Shown here piece after piece: positions 1 through 5,382 of a stretch of 6,067 nt of DNA (the first letter of the stretch is position 1; each line of letters begins with the position of its first letter). This DNA comes from Maritimibacter sp. (GTDB taxonomy: Bacteria; Pseudomonadota; Alphaproteobacteria; Rhodobacterales; Rhodobacteraceae): positions 5,030 through 11,096 of the forward strand of contig DOUP01000302.1 of assembly GCA_003520545.1 (NCBI GenBank), read 5' to 3'. Made by a program: the position numbers and the translations under genes. The notes below the pieces were generated by a model. The model saw nothing but the letters and a program-made list of their open reading frames with translations. It was not told the origin of the DNA and searched no databases.

Positions 1-680
1 CCGTCGCCGTCGTTCAGCCATTTCTTGGCGATCGACGTGGTCAGCACCGGCCAGTCGGTCTTCTGGTCGATCCAGTCGTTCAGCGTGGCCCGCATTTTCG
101 ACTGTTTCAGAAACAGGTGCTTGGTCTCGCGCACTTCGAGATCGGTGGAGCCGGAGATTTGCGAGCGCGGGTTGATGAGGTCGGTGGGGTCGAGCTGCTT
201 TGTGCAGTTCTCGCACTGGTCGCCGCGCGCGTTTTCATAGCCGCAGTTGGGGCAGGTGCCCTCGATATAGCGGTCGGGGAGGAAACGGCCGTCGGCCTTG
301 GAATAGACTTGCTTTTCCGAGACTTCCTCGATCAGGCCAGCCTCGAACAGTTTGCCCGCGAAATGCTGGGTCAGGCGGTGGTTTTGCGGCGAGGAGGAGC
401 GACCGAAGTGATCGAAGGACAGGCCGAAGCCACGGGCGAGATCGGCCTGGACCTTGTGCATCCTGGCGCAATAGGCGGAGACCTCTTCGCCGGTCTTGGC
501 GGCCGCCAGTTCAGCGGGCGTGCCGTGTTCGTCCGTCGCACAGATGAACATGACTTCGTTGCCGCGCGCGCGCTGATAGCGGGCGTAGAGGTCAGCGGGC
601 AGCTGGCTCCCCACGAGGTTGCCGAGGTGTTTGATGCCGTTGATATACGGCAGGGCCGAGGTGATCAGGATGCGCGACAT
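1..680 (-). CDS. metG: Methionyl-tRNA synthetase, N-terminal part (runs off the left edge)
   Basis: This gene encodes the cytoplasmic class I enzyme that charges tRNA(Met) with methionine using ATP; it is essential for translation. Only the first 226 codons are present. I read the minus strand from the ATG at 678-680, preceded by an AAGGA ribosome site about 7 nt upstream. The protein opens MSRILITSALPYINGIKHLG, where HLGN (residues 18-21) is the class I HIGH-type signature in the Rossmann fold. CATDEHGT (47-54) is the next conserved block. The connective zinc knuckle has cysteines at 143, 146, 156 and 159 (CPNC and CENC), within two residues of the positions I recall for E. coli MetRS. This knuckle architecture marks the bacterial MetG form with a zinc-binding insertion. 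The KMSKS loop and the anticodon-binding domain lie outside the window. The gene starts 60 nt after the SDR stop and could be co-transcribed with it. Confidence 0.97.
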   Translation of the reverse strand, partial: MSRILITSALPYINGIKHLGNLVGSQLPADLYARYQRARGNEVMFICATDEHGTPAELAAAKTGEEVSAYCARMHKVQADLARGFGLSFDHFGRSSSPQNHRLTQHFAGKLFEAGLIEEVSEKQVYSKADGRFLPDRYIEGTCPNCGYENARGDQCENCTKQLDPTDLINPRSQISGSTDLEVRETKHLFLKQSKMRATLNDWIDQKTDWPVLTTSIAKKWLNDGD

Positions 681-726
681 TGGTATTCCTTGGGTTCTTT
701 GGCCCCCCGTGTATCCCATGGGTCGC

Positions 727-741
727 GCCTCTGCCAGAGGC
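727..741. repeat. Short inverted repeat between SDR and metG
   Basis: GCCTCTG and CAGAGGC form a perfect 7-bp inverted repeat around one central base, or a 6-bp stem with a 3-nt loop. It abuts the SDR stop codon, whose last base is 741. No T-run follows on the minus strand, so it is at best a weak terminator or a processing or pausing stem between SDR and metG. The rest of the 60-nt gap (681-740) holds the metG ribosome site and an 8-bp palindrome, CCCATGGG (715-722). I see no clear promoter. Confidence 0.4.
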
Positions 742-1496
742 TACTGCGCGGTGTAGCCCCCATCGACGAGGTGGTAGGAACCCGTGATGAAGCTCGCGCG
801 ATCCGAGAGCAGGAAGGCGACCAATGCGGCGACCTCTTCCGGCGTGCCCATGCGGCCCAAGGCGTGCATCCCTTCAAGCGCCTTTTGCATGTCCGCGTCG
901 ATGTTCGCATCCACCAGAGGCGTGTGGATGAAACCGGGGCCGACCGCGTTCACGCGCACGCCATGTTGGGCGTATTCCAGTGCTGCGGACTTGGTCAGAC
1001 CGACGACGCCGTGTTTGGATGCGACATAGGCCGAGCTGTTCGCGAAGCCGACCATGCCAAGGATCGAGGCCATGTTGACGATGGCGCCGCCGCCCGCTTC
1101 GATCATTTCAGGGATCGCTGAGCGCGTGCCGTAGAACACGCCGTCAAGGTTCACTTTCATCAGGTTGTGCCATCCGTCGGGCGTGTTTTCCGCGATGGGG
1201 GCGCTTTCACCGCCGATACCGGCGTTGTTGACGAGCAGATGCACGGCACCGGTTTTCTCCTTGGCGAAGGCGACCATGTTTTCGACGGCCTTCGCGTCGC
1301 CAACGTCCGCGGCATGGGCAAATGCCTTGCCGCCCGCTTTTTCGACCTCGGCCACCTTGGCCTCGGCGTCTTCCTGTTTCAGATCGACCACCACCACCGT
1401 TGCGCCGGAGGCCGCGAGTTCGTCCACGATGGCCGCGCCGATGCCAGAGGCCCCGCCGGTCACGATGGCTGTCTTGTTGTCAAATCTCAGGTCCAT
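741..1496 (-). CDS. Short-chain dehydrogenase/reductase (SDR), classical family
   Basis: This is a 251-residue NAD(P)-dependent oxidoreductase with a single Rossmann domain, the usual length for classical SDRs. Visible motifs are the cofactor loop TGGASGIG (residues 13-20), NNAG (90-93), the structural Asn116, and the catalytic Ser144, Tyr157 and Lys161 (YVASK). Asp38 at the end of the second beta strand predicts a preference for NAD(H) over NADP(H). The C-terminal end (ITGSYHLVDGGYTAQ) is typical of FabG- and glucose-dehydrogenase-like members. The substrate cannot be read from the sequence; sugar, steroid-like or 3-hydroxyacyl alcohols are all possible. I chose the ATG at 1496 (MDLRFDNK) because AGGAAG lies 6 nt upstream. 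A longer in-frame ATG at 1523 lacks a ribosome site. The gene follows the DMT transporter by 81 nt, with a small CGCGT/ACGCG hairpin (1532-1545) in the gap. Confidence 0.93.
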   Translation of the reverse strand: MDLRFDNKTAIVTGGASGIGAAIVDELAASGATVVVVDLKQEDAEAKVAEVEKAGGKAFAHAADVGDAKAVENMVAFAKEKTGAVHLLVNNAGIGGESAPIAENTPDGWHNLMKVNLDGVFYGTRSAIPEMIEAGGGAIVNMASILGMVGFANSSAYVASKHGVVGLTKSAALEYAQHGVRVNAVGPGFIHTPLVDANIDADMQKALEGMHALGRMGTPEEVAALVAFLLSDRASFITGSYHLVDGGYTAQ

Positions 1497-1577
1497 GACA
1501 TGCTTCCTTTTGTTGTCTGTCATGGGCCCAACGCGTGAGAACGCGAATTGCTCCCTCCGCTCGCGCAGAGGTGAGTT

Positions 1578-2474
1578 TCAGACCAGGAGGATGAGCGCGA
1601 CGATGGAGGCGACGAGGAGGGTCATGCCGATGATGTCGCGTGCCGTGATGCGGTCGCGGAAGACCAGCCACGACAGGAGAAGCGAGTAGACCAGTTCCAC
1701 CTGTCCAAGCGCGCGCACGTAGGCCGCGTTCTGCAGGGCGAAGGCGAAGAACCAGCCCATGGAGCCCAAGATGCCGGTGACGCCGACAGGTGCTGTGGTG
1801 TGCCAGCGGGTGACAACGCGGGTAATCTCGCCGGGGTCGTTGAGGCGCAGGTAGATCAACATGGCGAGGGTCTGGAACATCGTGGCGGCGGAGAGGGTGA
1901 CGAGGGCCCGCAGGAGCGGTGCGTCGGCGGCAACTTCAAGTGTTGCGCCCCGGTAGCCGATGGCGGCGAGGCCGAAGAGCGCCCCGGCAGCGAGACCAAG
2001 GCCCGAGGCGCGGTTCAAAAGCGCGAGCCGGCCCGCGCCGGTTTTCCACGACAACAGCACGACGCCCGCAACGCCGATCAGGATCGCGGCAAGGCCAGGC
2101 AAGGTGATCGCTTCGCCGAGCAGAACGAGCGAGAACAGCGCAACGAGGAGGGTTTCGGATTTGGTGAAGGCGATGCCGACCGCGAAGTTGCGCTCCTTGA
2201 AAAGCGACACGGTCGCCATGGTCCCGATGATCTGGGCCAACCCGCCCGCGCAGGCGAAGGCCCAGAACCGTTGCGTAAGTGTCGGGAGGGCGGTGTCGGT
2301 TGCAATCAGGAAGGCTACGGCCGCGACAAGCGCGATGGGCGCGCCGAAGAGGAAGCGGGAAAACGTCGCGCCACCCGAGGACAGGCCCGTCGCGCCAAGG
2401 CGCTTTTGCAGGGCGAAGCGCAGGGTTTGCACCGCCCCGGCGGCCAGTGCGACGAGAACCCAGAGCTCGATCAT
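1578..2474 (-). CDS. EamA/DMT-family inner-membrane transporter
   Basis: This is a 298-residue polytopic membrane protein of the drug/metabolite transporter superfamily, with two tandem EamA repeats of about 140 residues and roughly ten predicted transmembrane helices. The first repeat ends with the typical helix, loop and helix around KSETLLVALFSLVLLGEAIT (residues 105-124). The second repeats this pattern at GQVELVYSLLLSWLVFRDRI (257-276). Short charged loops (for example near 142-156 and 211-226) separate the helices. The family exports or imports small metabolites such as amino acids or nucleotide-related compounds; the substrate cannot be inferred here. Its ATG overlaps the TGA of the upstream lipoprotein gene (ATGA at 2471-2474). 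That implies translational coupling and a shared mRNA. There is no independent promoter. Confidence 0.9.
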   Translation of the reverse strand: MIELWVLVALAAGAVQTLRFALQKRLGATGLSSGGATFSRFLFGAPIALVAAVAFLIATDTALPTLTQRFWAFACAGGLAQIIGTMATVSLFKERNFAVGIAFTKSETLLVALFSLVLLGEAITLPGLAAILIGVAGVVLLSWKTGAGRLALLNRASGLGLAAGALFGLAAIGYRGATLEVAADAPLLRALVTLSAATMFQTLAMLIYLRLNDPGEITRVVTRWHTTAPVGVTGILGSMGWFFAFALQNAAYVRALGQVELVYSLLLSWLVFRDRITARDIIGMTLLVASIVALILLV

Positions 2475-2926
2475 CGAAGCTGGCCCAGGTCGTAGCCGTT
2501 CCAGTCGAGGATATCGCGCACGGCGTTGGCCCGGTCGGCAGGCAAGGCGGCGCGACGGTCAAGAACGATGGCGGGGGCGCCGGAGGGTGTGCCCAGAACG
2601 GCGGTGCGGTTGTCGACGTCGATCCAGAGCAGGAACAGGGGGGCGGCGAAGGTCGAGAGAGTGAGCTTGCCGGTCTCCGACAGGCGGCCTTGGCCGATCC
2701 CGTCCGGCCCATCCACGATCAGCCCGCCGGTTCCGTCCACGTTGATCGCCCAAGTGCCGCCGGGCTGGCGCCCGATGGCGGCGACCTCCTGCCAGTGGCC
2801 CGCAAGCCGGGCGGCCGGAATGCCAACCATCGCGTTCATCTGCACGCTGGTGTCGCGCAGACCGCCGGGGCGGCTGCCGCAAGCCGTCAAAGCGACCAGT
2901 GCGAATAGGAAAAGGACGACACGCAT
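2471..2926 (-). CDS. Lipocalin-like lipoprotein, diverged paralogue of the neighbouring lipocalin
   Basis: This encodes a 151-residue predicted lipoprotein. Residues 1-15 form a hydrophobic signal peptide ending in the lipobox LTAC with Cys16. Gly at +2 does not suggest inner-membrane retention, so an outer-membrane anchor is likely. The body resembles the lipocalin at 3077-3595: RDTSV.M follows the leader in both, the lipocalin signature G-x-W lies at residues 43-45 in both, EVA follows it, and both end in NGYDL..L. The second lipocalin block is recognisable as LWIDVDNRTAVLG. The two cysteines of the neighbour and its YGWVLSR strand are lost or altered (PAIVLDRR), so this copy has diverged strongly. 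The start at 2926 has AAGGG 4 nt upstream, which is rather close. Family members bind small hydrophobic ligands, but the ligand is unknown. A generic lipoprotein without lipocalin function is the alternative. Confidence 0.8.
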   Translation of the reverse strand: MRVVLFLFALVALTACGSRPGGLRDTSVQMNAMVGIPAARLAGHWQEVAAIGRQPGGTWAINVDGTGGLIVDGPDGIGQGRLSETGKLTLSTFAAPLFLLWIDVDNRTAVLGTPSGAPAIVLDRRAALPADRANAVRDILDWNGYDLGQLR

Positions 2927-2944
2927 GTCGCCCTTCTAAAGCGG

Positions 2945-2978
2945 TCCGCCAAGAAACTGAATCACTGTTTTTGGCGGA
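2945..2978. repeat. Long inverted repeat just upstream of the lipoprotein gene
   Basis: TCCGCCAA (2945-2952) and TTGGCGGA (2971-2978) are perfect complements. The stem continues inward through AAAC/GTTT after one bulged base (2953), enclosing a 9-nt loop. That makes a 12-bp stem ending 18 nt before the lipoprotein start codon and 9 nt before its ribosome site. No T-run follows on either strand, so it looks more like an operator or a 5'-leader stem than an intrinsic terminator. Confidence 0.6.
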
Positions 2979-2993
2979 GCGCGTGAAACGCTC
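2977..2993. repeat. Small inverted repeat GAGCG/CGCTC
   Basis: The arms GAGCG (2977-2981) and CGCTC (2989-2993) enclose a 7-nt spacer. The repeat overlaps the outer two bases of the larger stem at 2945-2978 and abuts the palindrome TCATATGA (2992-2999). On its own it is weak. It is listed because the two stems cannot both be fully paired. Confidence 0.3.
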
Positions 2994-3005
2994 ATATGAT
3001 GCGCT

Positions 3006-3046
3006 GCGCCCCGCCTCATCCCTGTCTCAGGAATAAGGTGGGACGC
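3006..3046 (-). terminator. Large hairpin downstream of the lipocalin gene (possible terminator or 3'-end stem)
   Basis: Positions 3006-3023 pair with 3029-3046 around a 5-nt loop. Of 18 positions, 14 are Watson-Crick pairs. In the minus-strand RNA three more become G-U wobbles (3009/3043, 3017/3035, 3020/3032), leaving one mismatch (3013/3039). In the plus-strand RNA those three would be C-A mismatches. The stem therefore fits a minus-strand transcript, and it begins 30 nt after the lipocalin stop codon. The bases that follow it on the minus strand are not T-rich, so it is not a textbook intrinsic terminator. A 3'-end stabilising stem or a Rho-assisted stop is also possible. Confidence 0.55.
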
Positions 3047-3076
3047 TTAAGGTCGCTGCGTGCGTGTGGGGAAGCA

Positions 3077-3595
3077 CTATTGCGCGATGAGCATCAGGCC
3101 CGACAGGTCGTAGCCGTTCTGCGTCAGCACGGTCTGCGCCTGAACCAACTGGCTCTGGCGGATCTGCGGGCTGCGCGACAGCACCCAGCCATAACGTCCG
3201 GTCGGCTCGCCCACGACGGCGAGGGTGTAGCCGGGATCGACATAGAGCACCCAGTAGTCGCCCTTGGCGATGCCCGGAAGCCAGGAGACGAAATCCACCT
3301 CCAGCTTGCCGGGGCCGACCTTGACGGCCTCCGCGGTGCGGGATTTGCCGCTCGCGCAGGCGTTCAGAACCTTGATAGACCCATCCTCGTTCAGAGAATA
3401 GGTGGCGGTGGGGGCTTGGCACCCCCGTTCGAAGCTGTTGGGGTAGCGGGCGACCTCATACCATTTGCCGAGGTAGCTTTGCAGGTCGATGTCCTGCGTG
3501 CGCATCGGGACCGTGGTGTCGCGGTATTCGGCAGAAGCCGGGGCTGTGAGGGCGAGGCTGGCGGCGAGGGCCGCGAGGGGTTTGGTCAGGCGCAT
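3077..3595 (-). CDS. Secreted lipocalin, Blc family
   Basis: This is a 172-residue exported lipocalin. Residues 1-22 are a Sec signal peptide ending ASA before Glu23, with no lipobox, so the mature protein should be soluble in the periplasm, unlike the E. coli lipoprotein Blc. The lipocalin blocks are GKWYEVARYP (43-52, the G-x-W signature), GDYWVLYVD (112-120) and YGWVLSRSPQ (135-144). Cys59 and Cys80 could form a disulfide in the periplasm. Family members make an eight-stranded barrel that binds fatty acids, lysophospholipids or similar hydrophobic molecules and help maintain the envelope. The start at 3595 has GGGAG 6 nt upstream. The gene lies 57 nt after the aldo/keto reductase and 150 nt before its lipoprotein paralogue. 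Confidence 0.92.
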   Translation of the reverse strand: MRLTKPLAALAASLALTAPASAEYRDTTVPMRTQDIDLQSYLGKWYEVARYPNSFERGCQAPTATYSLNEDGSIKVLNACASGKSRTAEAVKVGPGKLEVDFVSWLPGIAKGDYWVLYVDPGYTLAVVGEPTGRYGWVLSRSPQIRQSQLVQAQTVLTQNGYDLSGLMLIAQ

Positions 3596-3652
3596 GTCCG
3601 TCTCCCGTGTCTATGCAAGGATTACGGAGCACGCGCCTGACCGGATCACTTG

Positions 3653-4693
3653 TCAGTAGGGCATCGGGTGGGCTTTGTGAGCCTTGGCGATGTCCTTCAG
3701 CACCTCGTCGGACAATGTCACGTCCTGCGCCCCGAGCGCGCGTTCCAACTGGTCCATCGTGGTTGCGCCGAAGATGGTGGACCCCATGAAGGGCCGCGAG
3801 GTGCAGAACCCGAGCGCGAGATGCACCGGGTCCATCCCGTGCTTGTCCGCGATGTCGAGATAGGCCTGGGTCGCGGGCCAGACGCGGTCGGTGGTGCGCC
3901 CGCCGAGATTGCTCGTGATCGACATCCGCGAGCCTTCCGGCACAGTGTTGCCGCCTTCGTACTTGCCGGTGAGCAGACCACAGGCGAGCGGCGAGTAGCA
4001 GAGCAGCCCGATGTCCTCGTTATGCGAGGTTTCGGCGAGGTCGAGGTCGTAGAGGCGGCACAGGAGCGAGTATTCGTTCTGGATCGACACCACGCGCGGC
4101 CCGCCGATTTCGCGAGCCAGTTCAAGCCATTTCATCGCGCCCCAGGCGCTGTCGTTCGACAGGCCGATGTGGCGGATCTTGCCCTGCTCCACGAGGTCTT
4201 TCAGCGTCGCCATGACCGCGCGCATGTCGTTCACGGTGCGCTCCGGGTCCTTGGTCGAGGGGTCGAATTTCCAGTTCTGGCGGAAGTGATAGGAGCCGCG
4301 CTGCGGCCAGTGCATCTGGTAGATGTCGATGTAATCGGTTTGCAGCCGCTTGAGGCTCGCGTCGACGGTTTCGCGGATGATCTCGGCGTCATAGCCTTCG
4401 CGCCGGACTGTGGGCGAGGGGCCGGTGACCTTGGTCGCGAGCACCACGTCGTCGCGCTTGCCGCGCTTGGCCAGCCAGTTGCCGATGATGATTTCGGTAT
4501 TGCCCACGGTCTCGGTCGAGAGCGGGTTGGTGGGATACATCTCGGCCGTGTCGATGAAGTTGATGCCGTGATCCAGCGCCATGTCGATCTGGGCGTGACC
4601 CTCGGCTTCGGTGTTCTGCGTGCCCCAGGTCATGGAGCCAAGGCAAAGCTCGGAGACGGTCAGTTCGCCGCCTGCCAGTTTGTTCATCCGCAT
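3653..4693 (-). CDS. Aldo/keto reductase, Tas-like
   Basis: This is a 346-residue cytoplasmic NADP(H)-dependent oxidoreductase with a TIM-barrel fold, reducing aldehydes or ketones to alcohols. The catalytic tetrad is visible: Asp48 and Tyr53 (IDTAEMYP), Lys88 (ATKV) and His128 (QMHWPQR). Resemblance to E. coli Tas as I recall it is clear in GNWLAKRGKRDD (71-82), TKVTGPSP, SLKRLQTDYIDIYQMHWPQR (113-132), GLSNDSAWGAMKWL, SIQNEYSLL, SPLACGLLTGKY and GATTMDQL near the C-terminus. The last segments contribute to the NADP 2'-phosphate site in this family. The physiological substrate is unknown. The start at 4693 has AGGAG 7 nt upstream; a second ATG two codons on (4687) is less well placed. A terminator upstream separates it from the dsrE-like gene, so it needs its own promoter in about 4694-4743. 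The lipocalin 57 nt upstream of its stop in genome order is downstream in transcription. Confidence 0.94.
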   Translation of the reverse strand: MRMNKLAGGELTVSELCLGSMTWGTQNTEAEGHAQIDMALDHGINFIDTAEMYPTNPLSTETVGNTEIIIGNWLAKRGKRDDVVLATKVTGPSPTVRREGYDAEIIRETVDASLKRLQTDYIDIYQMHWPQRGSYHFRQNWKFDPSTKDPERTVNDMRAVMATLKDLVEQGKIRHIGLSNDSAWGAMKWLELAREIGGPRVVSIQNEYSLLCRLYDLDLAETSHNEDIGLLCYSPLACGLLTGKYEGGNTVPEGSRMSITSNLGGRTTDRVWPATQAYLDIADKHGMDPVHLALGFCTSRPFMGSTIFGATTMDQLERALGAQDVTLSDEVLKDIAKAHKAHPMPY

Positions 4694-4718
4694 GGACGTT
4701 CTCCTGTCTTTTCGTTGC

Positions 4719-4731
4719 CGGCAAACTGCCG
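4719..4731. repeat. Small inverted repeat in the aldo/keto reductase leader
   Basis: CGGCA and TGCCG enclose a 3-nt loop, 25 nt upstream of the reductase start codon. It could be a minor 5'-leader hairpin or half of an operator. There is no supporting second copy. Confidence 0.25.
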
Positions 4732-4740
4732 CGTGGGTGC

Positions 4741-4783
4741 GGAAATGGAAACCCCCGGCGCGCGGTGATCGGCGCGCCGGGGG
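4741..4783 (-). terminator. Intrinsic terminator of the dsrE-like gene
   Basis: CCCCCGGCGCGC (4752-4763) and GCGCGCCGGGGG (4772-4783) form a perfect 12-bp stem with an 8-nt loop. On the minus strand the stem is followed by TTTCCATTTCC (4741-4751), a T-rich tail. It lies 32 nt after the dsrE-like stop codon. It should end that transcript and make the aldo/keto reductase independent. Confidence 0.85.
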
Positions 4784-4815
4784 GAAGCGTCCTGTGCGGT
4801 GATGCGCAGTGCGGG

Positions 4816-5247
4816 TTACGGCCGGACGTAGGCGTATCCGTCCTCCTGCAATTCGACGAGGCGCACCACGCCCGAGGGCACGATCTGGGCCTCGTCGAGA
4901 AGCTTGACCTCGGCGCCGGCCTTTTCGCTCATCTTCCGGTGCGTGTTGCCGCAGGCGGAAAAGGTGACGCCGTCGGACTCCAGCGCCATGGTGACGATGC
5001 GATCGGCCACCGGGCTTTTGCCGTCGAGGAACATGGTCAGGCCGGGGCCATAGGCGACCACTTCCACGACGAGACTGTCGCCCTGGCTTTCGTAGTAGCT
5101 CTTCATGTTCTGCACGTTGTTGAGCGCCATGTTGAGCACCCGGGGGTCGCCGTCGTCGACGTGAACCGCGACCCTGTGGGTTTCACCTTCGGCCATGGCC
5201 ATGGTTGCAGCGAGGCTGAGCGCGCCCGCCAGAATGATCTTTTTCAT
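4816..5247 (-). CDS. Exported DsrE-family protein
   Basis: This is a 143-residue protein with a Sec signal peptide (residues 1-19, cleavage after AMA) and one DsrE/DsrF-like domain of the COG1416 type. Recognisable blocks are ALNNVQNMKSYY (41-52), VEVVAYGPGLTMFL (61-74) and GVTFSACGNT (93-102). Cys99 is the only cysteine in the protein and lies in the family's conserved A-C-x-N-T segment. DsrE-fold proteins with a reactive cysteine carry or sense sulfane sulfur in sulfur oxidisers, but this exported branch is poorly characterised. A role in periplasmic sulfur or persulfide handling is inference only. I chose the ATG at 5247 because GGGAGG lies 6 nt upstream and a signal peptide follows. The frame stays open much further upstream only as a GC-rich shadow of imuA. 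The gene is monocistronic, with a terminator after it, and is divergent from imuA. Confidence 0.88.
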   Translation of the reverse strand: MKKIILAGALSLAATMAMAEGETHRVAVHVDDGDPRVLNMALNNVQNMKSYYESQGDSLVVEVVAYGPGLTMFLDGKSPVADRIVTMALESDGVTFSACGNTHRKMSEKAGAEVKLLDEAQIVPSGVVRLVELQEDGYAYVRP

Positions 5248-5290
5248 GATTGTCCTCCCATTGGTGGGGCGAACGTAGCGCAGATTGTCG

Positions 5291-5316
5291 CATTCACGAA
5301 AAGAATTTTTGGAATG
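5291..5316. promoter_or_regulatory. AT-rich inverted repeat in the divergent promoter region
   Basis: CATTC (5291-5295) and GAATG (5312-5316) form an inverted repeat with a 16-nt spacer. An inner reading is ATTC-N7-GAAT (5292-5306). It sits 44 nt upstream of the dsrE-like start codon, in the only AT-rich stretch nearby, so it probably lies in that gene's promoter. The regulator is unknown. The ATTC/GAAT half-sites resemble those I recall for SqrR/BigR-type persulfide repressors, but the spacing differs by a base. Confidence 0.35.
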
Positions 5317-5352
5317 AGTTTTTTGGCGGTGTCGGGGCGGGAAGGGCTTTAA

Positions 5353-5367
5353 GAACAAAAGATGAAC
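5353..5367 (+). promoter_or_regulatory. LexA (SOS) box, GAAC-N7-GAAC
   Basis: GAAC (5353-5356), seven bases, then GAAC (5364-5367) match the alphaproteobacterial LexA direct-repeat operator (GTTC-N7-GTTC read on the other strand) exactly. The site ends 15 nt before the imuA start codon, overlapping the expected promoter and leader. A bound LexA there would block transcription until DNA damage. It is 105 nt from the dsrE-like start codon, so an effect on that gene is less likely. Confidence 0.85.
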
Positions 5368-5382
5368 ATATAGGGTGAGGTC

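Noticed and set aside
117..1121. 334-codon open frame on the plus strand across metG and the SDR gene
   Set aside because: It spans two well-identified genes on the opposite strand and the gap between them, and shows no domain of its own.
1497..1523. Nine-codon N-terminal extension of the SDR (MTDNKRKHV)
   Set aside because: No ribosome site precedes the ATG at 1523, while AGGAAG lies at the right distance from the ATG at 1496, where a typical SDR N-terminus begins.
1532..1545. CGCGT-GAGA-ACGCG hairpin between the transporter and SDR genes as a terminator
   Set aside because: The stem is only 5 bp and has no T-run on the minus strand, so termination is not supported. It may be chance in GC-rich DNA.
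1800..2495. Plus-strand open frame opposite the DMT transporter
   Set aside because: It is charged and Gly/Arg/Glu-rich, as expected for the complement of a hydrophobic membrane-protein gene. The transporter frame has clear EamA repeats.
3650..4768. 372-codon open frame on the plus strand opposite the aldo/keto reductase
   Set aside because: The minus-strand frame encodes a complete reductase with its catalytic tetrad. The plus frame is rich in Val, Gly, His and Arg without recognisable motifs and is explained by codon bias on the opposite strand.
5323..5351. TTGGCG and a TTTAAG-like pair as -35 and -10 elements for imuA
   Set aside because: The matches are weak and the spacing can be read several ways. 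The LexA box implies a promoter here, but its exact elements cannot be fixed from sequence alone.
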